DNA of 27,903 nt from IMG/VR virus record IMGVR_UViG_3300042305_001645, positions 1 to 27,903 of that record. The stretch is one strand, 5' to 3'. Positions within the stretch are counted from its first letter, which is position 1, and each line of letters starts with the position of its first letter. Of this stretch, positions 15,314 to 21,622 are shown in pieces. The translations under genes and the position numbers were made by a program. This DNA comes from a virus. The notes under the pieces are model-generated. The model saw only the letters and a list, made by a program, of their open reading frames with translations, was not told the DNA's origin and ran no database searches.

Positions 15314-16126
15314 TTATTTGTGCCCGTGATGACTTTGTGGTATATTCGCTGCTCTTATTTCTTTGAATTTGTGAGTAACGTATCTGCAGAGTTCTGAACG
15401 AACGATGTCCTCTTCAGTTAACTCAGCACAAATAATACCCTGCTCAATTGACTCATCGTTATTGAAAACGTCATAGACTTTTGTAAAACCGGACTTACCA
15501 TGAGGTAGGTCAGATTGTTCTGGGTCACCGCAAATAATAACCTTTGCAAACTCACCCATACGGGTCATAAGGGTATTGAGCTCAGCTATAGTTAAGTTCT
15601 GAGACTCGTCACAGCAAATAAACTTAGCTGCAAAATGCAAACCTCTTGCATAGTTAATTGGGCAGATAACAAAACGATTATCCTTTTCTAGTTTATCAAT
15701 TTGAGGTTTAGGTAAAAGCTCTTCAAACTTATGATTAAAAGGAGCTAGATAAACACCAAACTTGTCGGTAATGTCTCCGGGTAGATATCCCAACTTTGAA
15801 TCAGCAGACTCAACAGCTGAACGAATTAAAACAATATCTGATACTCTCTTTTTGTTTAAAAGCTGTAACCCAAGATACATTGAGAGAATTGTCTTCGATG
15901 TACCTGCTACACCTTTAAGAAATAAAACTTTACATCTCTTATCGAGGAAAAGCTCTATTATTGCTTTTTGTTTTTCAGTCCATGGAAGCTCTCTAATACT
16001 GAGGTCATAGCTGATCTTCTCCCTTTGAAACACATATGGTGAAGTGTCAGGGACCGGCGCCGTATTGCTCTCGGCTTTGCTGTTATTTACTACTTTAGCT
16101 TTGCGAGAGCGCTTACTTTTGCTCAT
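15314..16126 (-). CDS. phoH: PhoH-like ATPase, 270 aa
   Basis: A PhoH-family P-loop ATPase, frequent in marine phages. After a basic, disordered first 45 residues comes LPWTEKQKAIIELF, Walker A GVAGTSKT (72-79), the IRSAVESADSKLGYLPGD segment typical of PhoH (about 101-118), Walker B FICCDESQN (169-177) and a GDPEQSD motif with sensor-like function. Walker A has Ser where the bacterial protein has Gly (GPAGTGKT) and Walker B has DESQN instead of DEAQN, both conservative. Its role in phages is unclear; helicase or RNA-related activity and phosphate stress have been proposed for the family. It has an AATAAATA box and heads a leftward unit of up to three genes. Confidence 0.92.
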   Translation of the reverse strand: MSKSKRSRKAKVVNNSKAESNTAPVPDTSPYVFQREKISYDLSIRELPWTEKQKAIIELFLDKRCKVLFLKGVAGTSKTILSMYLGLQLLNKKRVSDIVLIRSAVESADSKLGYLPGDITDKFGVYLAPFNHKFEELLPKPQIDKLEKDNRFVICPINYARGLHFAAKFICCDESQNLTIAELNTLMTRMGEFAKVIICGDPEQSDLPHGKSGFTKVYDVFNNDESIEQGIICAELTEEDIVRSELCRYVTHKFKEIRAANIPQSHHGHK

Positions 16127-16133
16127 CTATTAA

Positions 16134-16141
16134 TATTTATT
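16134..16141 (-). promoter_or_regulatory. Late-promoter-like box AATAAATA before phoH
   Basis: On the minus strand AATAAATA ends 7 bases before the ATG at 16126. No Shine-Dalgarno sequence is present in between. Confidence 0.6.
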
Positions 16142-16178
16142 CTTGCAGTACAGATAAAAAGCTGTATAATTACTACAA

Positions 16179-16814
16179 ATGGGAATGTTCGATCACATCT
16201 ACATAAAGAAAAAGCTTCCATTAACTAAAGAGCTTAAAGCTCTTAATGTTGATTGGGAAGAACTAGACTTTCAAACTAAAGATTTAGACAATGCTTTAGA
16301 TACTTACGAGATTACTAAATCCGGTAAACTTCGTCATCTCTGGCAAGAAAGAGAATGGAGAGATGATGATAGTGCTTTCTTAAAAGGGTATTTTGAGGTC
16401 ATTAAAGAAGAGTGGAGAGATGTTGATTATCACGGAACTATTAACTTCTATACTACTCATACCGACAATAAGGATTATCATTGGGATTGGATTAGCGATG
16501 ACCCGGAGCAAATGACCTGGGATGATATTGAATTAATCCAAGGCTATGACTGGTGGTTTGAGTTTGAAGCCTACTTTACAAAAGGTAAGTTAGATGAAAT
16601 TAAACTTATTAAAGCTACTAAAGACCCTATTAGCGAAAGAATTAAAAACAATAAGCTCTGGTCTGAAAAGAGAGCTATAGAAAATAAAAAACTTTCGAAA
16701 AAAATTGTTAAATTCTTAAGACAATTTAGCTGGTATAGAACTCTAATTCGCTCTACAATTAGAGGTACAAACAGTTTACATAATGCTTTGACAAAGGTAT
16801 TGTACAAGCTTTAA
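16179..16814 (+). CDS. Phage-conserved protein of the MGMFDxI type, 211 aa
   Basis: The opening MGMFDHIYIKKKLPL with a following ELDFQTKDLDNALDTYEI resembles a widespread phage family that begins MGMFD and contains FQTKDL; its function is unknown to me. Many tryptophans and acidic residues lie in the middle (WQEREWRDDDS, DYHWDWISDD). The C-terminal 60 residues are basic and helical (about 150-211) and look like a separate nucleic-acid- or membrane-surface-binding tail. It is divergent from phoH and ends 18 bases before the tmRNA gene; a TTGACA hexamer that may serve the tmRNA lies within its last codons. Confidence 0.7.
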   Translation: MGMFDHIYIKKKLPLTKELKALNVDWEELDFQTKDLDNALDTYEITKSGKLRHLWQEREWRDDDSAFLKGYFEVIKEEWRDVDYHGTINFYTTHTDNKDYHWDWISDDPEQMTWDDIELIQGYDWWFEFEAYFTKGKLDEIKLIKATKDPISERIKNNKLWSEKRAIENKKLSKKIVKFLRQFSWYRTLIRSTIRGTNSLHNALTKVLYKL

Positions 16815-16816
16815 TA
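16788..16816 (+). promoter_or_regulatory. Possible sigma70-type promoter for the tmRNA
   Basis: A perfect -35 hexamer TTGACA (16788-16793) lies 17 bases before TTAATA (16811-16816), a poor -10; TAATAG one base on is an alternative. Transcription would begin about 10 bases before the mature 5' end, leaving a short leader for RNase P to remove. The -35 is convincing, the -10 is not. Confidence 0.35.
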
Positions 16817-16832
16817 GATCTTTAACATTTAT

Positions 16833-17288
16833 GGGGGTGAAAGGATTCGACCTGGAACAGAATCTAAAAGCGCATGTCGAGGTTAATCAGTTGGCCTCGT
16901 TAAAAGCTGATTAAAAAATTAAGAGCAGATAATACTGACTCCATCTTGGCTGAAGCCGAGCATATCTTCAACAATGCTGACGAGTACCTCGCTGGCATCG
17001 AAGACGAAATGCTCTTAGCAGCCTAAGGTCCTTGAATTCAGATCCTCTAAGGGTTCATTGATAACAGAGGATATCAGATTGTTGGTAGTTCTGATGTAAT
17101 AATAAAATATCAACCGTTTATAGATTGCGATAATGTCTATAGGCAGACTAAAAACTCGGTTAGTGTCACCAAGCAGCCTAAAGTCTTCGTTACCGTATGG
17201 TGGCTGAAATGCTAAAGATACTAAAACATGTAGACCTTTTAGAGTACGTTGCAAGGGACTCGGCTATCGTAGGCCGACACCTCCACCA
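16833..17288 (+). ncRNA. ssrA: Transfer-messenger RNA (tmRNA), one-piece, 456 nt
   Basis: Complete tmRNA. The 5' end GGGGGTG (16833-16839) pairs over 7 positions, one G-U, with CACCTCC (17278-17284); discriminator A and an encoded CCA follow (17285-17288). GGATTCGAC (16843-16851) is the conserved D-like region. The helix between tRNA-like domain and the rest is seen as CTAAAAG (16864-16870) with CTTTTAG (17236-17242), next to the conserved CATGTAGA. PK1 is clear: CGAGG/CCTCG (16878-16882, 16895-16899) and TTAATCAG/CTGATTAA (16883-16890, 16907-16914). The tag frame is 16925-17026. Further hairpins (17042-17048 with 17066-17072; 17119-17124 with 17136-17141) fit the downstream pseudoknot region. 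It rescues stalled ribosomes with SmpB, which is not encoded here. The T-arm is atypical. Confidence 0.96.
16925..17026 (+). other. tmRNA tag-peptide reading frame, 33 codons
   Basis: The resume codon is taken as GCA at 16925 because it follows PK1 by 10 bases and has T at -5 and A at -4, as in E. coli (TAGTC before GCA). The frame encodes 33 residues, beginning ADNTDS, with ADEYLAG in the middle (18-24) and ending DEMLLAA before TAA at 17024-17026. The C-terminal LAA-type end is the usual ClpXP/ClpAP degron. Most tags are about 10 residues, so this is unusually long. Confidence 0.88.
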
Positions 17289-17301
17289 CTTTCAAAAATA
17301 T

Positions 17302-17544
17302 ATGTCACCACAAAAAGTAAACAAACTAGTAATGCAAGGCCGTCTCGTTCCTATTCTTCAAAAGACTGAGGAAGGGAAGGTTATGATTTTAGGTTATCGC
17401 CGTAAGGGTAATAGCAGAAAGAGTAATCAGGTGATTCAATTTGCCCAGCCTCAAGAGGTGCCTGAACTGTCCCGTACTTTAGCTAACCCCTCTGTGCCAA
17501 TGCCGGCTACTGTAACCTTGCCTGAGCCGGTTACTCTAACTTAG
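17302..17544 (+). CDS. Hypothetical protein, 80 aa
   Basis: Not recognised. The N-terminal half is basic (KVNKLVMQGRLVPILQKTEE, YRRKGNSRKSN), the C-terminal half is Pro/Thr/Val-rich and probably unfolded. I chose the ATG at 17302 because the only longer ATG start (17197) would place 35 codons inside the tmRNA 3' half; that extension nevertheless reads like protein, so the start is uncertain. It begins 13 bases after the tmRNA CCA end and may be transcribed with it. Its last 14 bases overlap the end of the leftward gene at 17531. Confidence 0.5.
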   Translation: MSPQKVNKLVMQGRLVPILQKTEEGKVMILGYRRKGNSRKSNQVIQFAQPQEVPELSRTLANPSVPMPATVTLPEPVTLT

Positions 17545-17710
17545 ATCTTAGCTCAAAAAGCTTAATAATGAGTTCCCCTAGCTCATTATACACCGCCGAT
17601 CGATTTGAGTCTTTAGTGATTTCTAGACTCCAGGGCATAGCTTCATAGTCTTCCTTTGTAGGTTCAGCCTTCTCTTCGAGGTACTGCTGTATAAGACTAT
17701 TAAAAGACAT
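17531..17710 (-). CDS. Small hypothetical protein, 59 aa
   Basis: A short leftward gene beginning MSFNSLIQQYLEEKAEPTKE and ending KLFELRSKLE. It is acidic and helical with one tryptophan in MPWSLEI; no family recognised. Support comes from a perfect TATAAATA box 6 bases before its ATG, an uninterrupted frame filling the gap between the gene at 17302 and the divergent gene at 17748, and amino-acid composition like its neighbours. It overlaps the 17302 gene tail-to-tail by 14 bases. Confidence 0.65.
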   Translation of the reverse strand: MSFNSLIQQYLEEKAEPTKEDYEAMPWSLEITKDSNRSAVYNELGELIIKLFELRSKLE

Positions 17711-17716
17711 TTCAAT

Positions 17717-17724
17717 TATTTATA
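17717..17724 (-). promoter_or_regulatory. Perfect T4-type late box TATAAATA
   Basis: On the minus strand TATAAATA ends 6 bases before the ATG at 17710. It stands back to back with the AATAAATA box of the rightward gene at 17748, five bases apart. Confidence 0.65.
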
Positions 17725-17729
17725 TCCGT

Positions 17730-17737
17730 AATAAATA
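17730..17737 (+). promoter_or_regulatory. Late-promoter-like box AATAAATA
   Basis: AATAAATA ends 10 bases before the ATG at 17748 and forms a divergent pair with the minus-strand TATAAATA at 17717-17724. Confidence 0.6.
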
Positions 17738-17747
17738 ATATATCTAT

Positions 17748-18962
17748 ATGTCTGATTACTTTCTCAATAAGATCTACGACTCTTTACTATCTGGTAAACC
17801 AACACCTAAAAAGCCTGAGACTATTGTAGAAAAGAAAAAAGCTTATAAACCTTTAAGCGAGATACTTAATGAGAGGTATCAAATTAAATTTAAAAAACAT
17901 GACGATCCTGATTATACAGAAATTGAAGTAAGTGATGCTCAATTCAGACAAGCGTTTAGACACCTACAAGTAGCTGAAACTCAAATAGACCAATACATCC
18001 AAGAAATTACCAAAACAGGATTAAATGAAAAACAGGTTAGAGAAGTTATTCGTTTAGTATTTTCACACGATAATCCTTCCGACTTCTTTAATGTCTTTCA
18101 AAATAAAATGACTATTGAAGAGTATTTGCAACAGAAAGATATAATAGGTTATACTACTAACCGTTACAAGCTTGATCGTGCTCTTGTATCAGATCTTTTA
18201 ACATTTGAACCTGCTACAAAACCTTCAACAGGTAAGGGAGAGGTGTTCATGATGTTGTTTGTGCAAGGAGCTCGTAAGGGTGGTACATCTGAACAACAAG
18301 GTAGTGAATCTGGTGATATTGTAGTTGGTGGTGTAGAATATGAAATAAAAGGATCAAATGCTCGTATTCGTGGTCAAAGAGGTTATGGTAGCTTTGATGC
18401 TGCGAGAAAAGCTTTTGAATCATCTTTACAAGAGCTTGTTAATAAATCTGGTCTAGAAATTAATGTAACCGGTCAAAGCTACAATATTTCAGCTTTAAGT
18501 AACGGGTTTATAGATTCTGTAGCTGCACAATTAATTCAAACAGGTAATGTTACTAAAGAAGATATAGTTAATGTTTACACAAGCGGGTTAAATCAAATTT
18601 ATAATAATGCTACTCCTGATCAGCTTAAAGGATGGATTAACCAAGGAATTAATAGTAATGGTAAAATGAATTCAGAATTTAAAAATCTTTATTTTAAATT
18701 TGCATTACAATATTACGCCACTCAAGAAAAGTTTAGTTATATTATAGCAATTGGTACAGATCCAAAAGCAGTTGGAAGACCAGTAGCAGCTGCAAAGGGT
18801 GGCGGAAGAGTCGGTGCACGTTTTGGTTTACAAAACTTTATAAGCAGAGAAGATATAATGGCTGGCAACATTGAAAGTAAAATTATGCCAGATTCTTGGC
18901 CATCATTTCAGCCTAGTGCTGGTCAAGGGGGAGGGGTATTCAGTATTAAGCCCGTTGTATGA
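17748..18962 (+). CDS. Possible PD-(D/E)XK-fold protein, 404 aa
   Basis: The N-terminal 150 residues are charged and helical. The core starts at GKGEVFMMLFVQGARKG (163-179), followed by SGDIVVGGVEYEIKG (188-202) and a basic RIRGQRGYGS stretch. E165, D190 and E199-x-K201 have the order and spacing of a PD-(D/E)XK nuclease core (E, D-x8-ExK), on adjacent strands. The C-terminal third is beta-rich and Gly-rich and could be a virion or DNA-contact part. I know similar proteins from T4-like marine phages only as hypothetical. Nuclease function is inferred from four residues and needs structural support. It heads a rightward unit and overlaps the next gene by ATGA. Confidence 0.65.
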   Translation: MSDYFLNKIYDSLLSGKPTPKKPETIVEKKKAYKPLSEILNERYQIKFKKHDDPDYTEIEVSDAQFRQAFRHLQVAETQIDQYIQEITKTGLNEKQVREVIRLVFSHDNPSDFFNVFQNKMTIEEYLQQKDIIGYTTNRYKLDRALVSDLLTFEPATKPSTGKGEVFMMLFVQGARKGGTSEQQGSESGDIVVGGVEYEIKGSNARIRGQRGYGSFDAARKAFESSLQELVNKSGLEINVTGQSYNISALSNGFIDSVAAQLIQTGNVTKEDIVNVYTSGLNQIYNNATPDQLKGWINQGINSNGKMNSEFKNLYFKFALQYYATQEKFSYIIAIGTDPKAVGRPVAAAKGGGRVGARFGLQNFISREDIMAGNIESKIMPDSWPSFQPSAGQGGGVFSIKPVV

Positions 18963-19156
18963 TTTCCCTAAAAGAATATATAAACGAAAAAAAGTCTATC
19001 CACGACCCTGTTCGTCCTGGAATTTTAAAACGTCAGATATCTGGAACCCTCTCATGTTCTAAAGTTCGTGGATTCTTATCTAAACAAAAAGATAAAGGTA
19101 GTAACTCATCCAAAGCTGCGAGAAGATTTCTTAACTACAGGAAGTGTAGCTATTAA
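18959..19156 (+). CDS. Small basic protein, 65 aa
   Basis: Translationally coupled to the preceding gene (ATGA overlap). The sequence MISLKEYINEKKSIHDPVRP starts an acidic-to-basic helix, followed by a Lys/Arg/Ser-rich body (SKQKDKGSNSSKAARRFLNY). A basic, Gly/Ser-containing centre suggests DNA or RNA contact; no family is recognised. The coupling suggests it works with the putative nuclease. Confidence 0.65.
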   Translation: MISLKEYINEKKSIHDPVRPGILKRQISGTLSCSKVRGFLSKQKDKGSNSSKAARRFLNYRKCSY

Positions 19157-19159
19157 ATA
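19152..19159 (+). promoter_or_regulatory. Late-promoter-like box ATTAAATA
   Basis: ATTAAATA ends 5 bases before the GTG start at 19165 and overlaps the stop of the preceding gene. Weaker match and shorter spacing than most. Confidence 0.35.
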
Positions 19160-19164
19160 CTAAT

Positions 19165-19497
19165 GTGACCGGCTTCGAATTTAACGAAGACTTAAAAGAC
19201 TGCTGCTTACTTCTAGGAGCAGAAACAGCTGTTACAGCATTCTTTAAAAACGGTGTTACTATAATGCCTGATCCGTTCTATGAGACTCATATAGTCTTTG
19301 CTAAAGAATTTAAACCAGAAGATGTGGCCTTGGCTGTTAAAAGTATCCGAACAGGTCTTAATCAATTAGAGCAAAATAAGATAGAATGTACTGATATAGT
19401 AATGGAATCTAAGAAAGGTATATTAAGATTAATCTATTCTATATTCTGTTCTGAAAAGAAGTTTACAACAAAGCAGTTGAAATATATCGAAGATTAA
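19165..19497 (+). CDS. Hypothetical protein, 110 aa
   Basis: Not recognised. An alpha/beta-like small protein with four cysteines (DCCLLL near 12-13, EC near 73, FC near 94). The start is GTG at 19165; the overlapping ATG three bases upstream meets TGA at once. It lies 8 bases after the preceding gene and continues the rightward unit. Confidence 0.65.
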   Translation: MTGFEFNEDLKDCCLLLGAETAVTAFFKNGVTIMPDPFYETHIVFAKEFKPEDVALAVKSIRTGLNQLEQNKIECTDIVMESKKGILRLIYSIFCSEKKFTTKQLKYIED

Positions 19498-19500
19498 ATA
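19493..19500 (+). promoter_or_regulatory. Late-promoter-like box ATTAAATA
   Basis: ATTAAATA ends 10 bases before the ATG at 19511 and overlaps the stop codon of the gene at 19165. Confidence 0.4.
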
Positions 19501-19510
19501 AGATTTATAT

Positions 19511-19678
19511 ATGTCACTTAAAGAACCAGAAATCGAGTCAATTGTTGATCATGCTGTCGATGAAATCCTATCAGAAGTATTCAGTGGAGAGTTTCACGAT
19601 ATTAGCGATATTGAATACGCTTTAAATTATCTTAAAGAGAAGATAAAAGGATTAGAGCCCGAAGACTTCGAAGAGTAG
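19511..19678 (+). CDS. Small acidic protein, 55 aa
   Basis: A 55-residue acidic helical protein (MSLKEPEIESIVDHAVDEIL at the start, LKEKIKGLEPEDFEE at the end). It has 17 Asp/Glu and is probably an all-helical small regulator or accessory protein; no family is recognised. Its box, its position between two confident genes and the uninterrupted frame support it. It ends two bases before the leftward gene at 19681. Confidence 0.65.
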   Translation: MSLKEPEIESIVDHAVDEILSEVFSGEFHDISDIEYALNYLKEKIKGLEPEDFEE

Positions 19679-19680
19679 TA

Positions 19681-20172
19681 TTAGAGTCCCTTTAGATACT
19701 GGGAAGTATTAGGCTCTTGAGGCTTAACTACATTAGGCATCTCTGATGGTGTTTCACCTACTTGTTCGGGTGCTGTTTGTCCGGCTTGTTGCTGCTTTTG
19801 TTGTTCTGCAGCGATAAATTCAGCAATATCATTTATAGAAGACTCTTCGTGAGTATTAGTAATCTCTTTTACAGTATTACCTGAAGGAAGCTCTTTAATG
19901 ATTACTGAAAGATTGTTTGGTATCTTTTGTTCTGCATCAAAGATAAACTCAATCTTATAAGCTAAGTTACCATCTTCGTCGATAAAATTATAGTAACCGT
20001 CTTTAACGATTTGCATAGATGTCTTGCGAACATCTTGTCCTGGCTTAATCATATTACGCTGAAGTAATTGCTTAACAAACAATACAGCATAGTCGTAGAA
20101 AGCCGGGTCGTTGCGATCTTCTACATTAAATTCGTTTAATAATTGATCTACTAGTTTATCAAAAGTATCCAT
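19681..20172 (-). CDS. Hypothetical protein, 163 aa
   Basis: Not recognised. An acidic N-terminal helical part (1-45), an alpha/beta middle (about 50-105) with YYNFIDEDGNLAYKIEFIFD, and a Gln/Pro-rich tail (AAEQQKQQQAGQTAPEQ and on). The tail is probably unstructured. It has its own AATAAATA box although it lies only 20 bases downstream of the endolysin, so it can be expressed independently of lysis genes. Confidence 0.7.
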   Translation of the reverse strand: MDTFDKLVDQLLNEFNVEDRNDPAFYDYAVLFVKQLLQRNMIKPGQDVRKTSMQIVKDGYYNFIDEDGNLAYKIEFIFDAEQKIPNNLSVIIKELPSGNTVKEITNTHEESSINDIAEFIAAEQQKQQQAGQTAPEQVGETPSEMPNVVKPQEPNTSQYLKGL

Positions 20173-20179
20173 TGTATAT

Positions 20180-20187
20180 TATTTATT
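20180..20187 (-). promoter_or_regulatory. Late-promoter-like box AATAAATA
   Basis: On the minus strand AATAAATA ends 7 bases before the ATG at 20172. Confidence 0.6.
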
Positions 20188-20192
20188 TAAAA

Positions 20193-20888
20193 TTATAGGT
20201 AAGCAAACTGAAAATGCATCCAGTCGAAATTGCGCTCTCTACCTAAACTTGTAGCACCCTCGTCTTCAACAATTTTCCAAAAAGGCTCGTACGCTGGTTT
20301 AGCTAAAGTAGCTCTATCTTTGCCCCACTTAAGCTGATTATTATCAGGATCTAAATCTATAGCAGCACCCCAGGAATGAATAGAATAAGCACTACCCCCG
20401 CGCATTCTGCGAACATTTAAACAGCCACCAAATAAATCTAATCTTAACTTTTTAATTTCAGCCTCTCCGTAATGCTTTAATGTCTTTTCGAAAATATTAT
20501 AGAACGACTTAGCACACTTTTGATGGCAGGTCATCTTCTTAATAGTAGCATTCTTATCCCAGGCTAACCTCATTACATAAGGCAATTCAAGTGATGTCTG
20601 ATTCTCTCCAACCGGGCCATAGTAATTAACCATTGAAGTATACCCTTGTTTAGGCCATTTTTGAGATAAAGGTGTATTATTAGAAACGTTTGTAACAAAA
20701 TTCCATGTCTTGGGTCCTACCACACCATCGGGCTTAAGTCCATTCTTAAGTTGAAACTTAATAGTCTCTCTTTCTGTAGCTGGTCCAAAAGCTCCATCTA
20801 CAGCAGGTATCTTATAACCAGCAGATTGCAGGAACAACTGCCACTGCTTTACCTCTTCACTTACGTCTCCTTTTTGTAAGGGCTTCAT
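20193..20888 (-). CDS. Endolysin: peptidoglycan-binding domain plus M15 peptidase, 231 aa
   Basis: Residues 1-65 are a PG_binding_1 domain (VDGAFGPATERETIKFQ, DGVVGPKTW). The catalytic part is an M15/VanY-type zinc peptidase: S169-x-H171-S-W-G-A-A-I-D178 and D222-W-M-H225 supply the zinc ligands H171, D178 and H225. Such enzymes cleave peptide bonds in the stem or cross-link of peptidoglycan. There is no signal peptide, so release needs the holin encoded just upstream; the genes overlap by ATGA. Unlike nearly all other genes here, it has a strong Shine-Dalgarno sequence. The extra Cys residues (C121, C125, C156) are noted without assigned role. Confidence 0.92.
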   Translation of the reverse strand: MKPLQKGDVSEEVKQWQLFLQSAGYKIPAVDGAFGPATERETIKFQLKNGLKPDGVVGPKTWNFVTNVSNNTPLSQKWPKQGYTSMVNYYGPVGENQTSLELPYVMRLAWDKNATIKKMTCHQKCAKSFYNIFEKTLKHYGEAEIKKLRLDLFGGCLNVRRMRGGSAYSIHSWGAAIDLDPDNNQLKWGKDRATLAKPAYEPFWKIVEDEGATSLGRERNFDWMHFQFAYL

Positions 20889-21367
20889 TGTGCTTGTCCC
20901 TCCTGATTAAAGACCCATTCAATTGGTGCATAGGATGGGTCATTTTTATATTTTTCAGCGTAACGGATTGTAGTCTCCTGAATTATCTTCTCTTCTCTTT
21001 GTTCTGAAGTTAAAACAGCATCAAAGTTAGTATTCGAATTACTGCCATACTTGAGATCAATGGCTGCTTGAACACCAATATAAGAGGCTACAATAATAGC
21101 TACAATCTCAATGGTCTTTGTAAAGATGGTAACGTAACCTGCTATAAGCTCATTCTTTGTAGGTAGTAAAAAAAGAATACCTACAGAAAGTAAATAAAAA
21201 GATAATACCCCAATAAAAGAAGAAAAAGCTAAAAAGAACTTCTTTGACTTAAAGTGATTCTCTTTGCGTAATGAATCTTGTAACTCGACAGGGGTACCTG
21301 GAGGTACTCTGTTAGAGCTTAAAAAAGATGCTGCATTTTGAACTACGTTAACTAAAGAGGCCCACAT
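20885..21367 (-). CDS. Holin-like membrane protein, 160 aa
   Basis: Two membrane segments are visible: about 44-68 (FFLAFSSFIGVLSFYLLSVG) and about 75-104 (IAGYVTIFTKTIEIVAIIVA and on), with a cytoplasmic-looking basic stretch (SLRKENHFKSKK) before the first and a charged C-terminal tail. Two-segment proteins directly upstream of an endolysin are typical class II holins, which open the inner membrane at lysis time. It is longer than most (160 residues). It overlaps the endolysin by ATGA and has its own AATAAATA box. Holin is inferred from context; no family signature was recognised. Confidence 0.72.
   Translation of the reverse strand: MWASLVNVVQNAASFLSSNRVPPGTPVELQDSLRKENHFKSKKFFLAFSSFIGVLSFYLLSVGILFLLPTKNELIAGYVTIFTKTIEIVAIIVASYIGVQAAIDLKYGSNSNTNFDAVLTSEQREEKIIQETTIRYAEKYKNDPSYAPIEWVFNQEGQAQ
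20898..20904 (-). promoter_or_regulatory. Shine-Dalgarno sequence of the endolysin
   Basis: AGGAGGG on the minus strand, 9 bases before the ATG at 20888, within the last codons of the holin-like gene. It is the only strong ribosome binding site I see in the window. It may let endolysin translation differ from that of the leaderless-type genes. Confidence 0.65.
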
Positions 21368-21373
21368 TCAAAA

Positions 21374-21622
21374 TTATTTATTCATCTGTTGCAGCTCTCT
21401 TAGAGCATCTTCAAAAGAAACGAACTCAACTTCTGGAGTAGCTGTAGTTTGCTCTAAAGGTTCCGGTTTAACAATTTCATGCATCCGGGCGAAAACATCT
21501 TGTTCAAGTTTACGAACTTGAGGATCGCGTTCTATAATGGGAGGTGCAGCTGAACCTATAGAAGGCAACCCACCAACTGCTCTACCTTTAACAGATTGGG
21601 AATAGATGTCTTCTAAGGACAT
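21374..21622 (-). CDS. Hypothetical protein in the lysis operon, 82 aa
   Basis: Not recognised. The N-terminus is Ser/Gly/Pro-rich (MSLEDIYSQSVKGRAVGGLP), followed by a charged helical part and an acidic C-terminal helix (EDALRELQQMNK). No membrane segment or signal peptide. Its ATG overlaps the stop of the coiled-coil membrane gene by one base, so it is co-translated with it. A soluble lysis regulator or antiholin is possible but not supported by a motif. Confidence 0.65.
   Translation of the reverse strand: MSLEDIYSQSVKGRAVGGLPSIGSAAPPIIERDPQVRKLEQDVFARMHEIVKPEPLEQTTATPEVEFVSFEDALRELQQMNK
21375..21382 (-). promoter_or_regulatory. Late-promoter-like box AATAAATA before the holin-like gene
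   Basis: On the minus strand AATAAATA ends 7 bases before the ATG at 21367 and overlaps the last codons of the gene at 21374. It would let holin and endolysin be transcribed separately from the spanin-like genes. Confidence 0.6.

Noticed and set aside
16179-17544. Possible smpB gene beside the tmRNA
   Set aside because: Neither neighbour has SmpB features (for example a basic C-terminal tail after a six-stranded barrel with conserved N-terminal KxxNRKAxxxY-like motif); the tmRNA must use host SmpB or one encoded elsewhere.
18871-19062. 63-codon frame overlapping the end of the possible nuclease gene
   Set aside because: It conflicts with two better-supported frames coupled by ATGA and resembles no protein.
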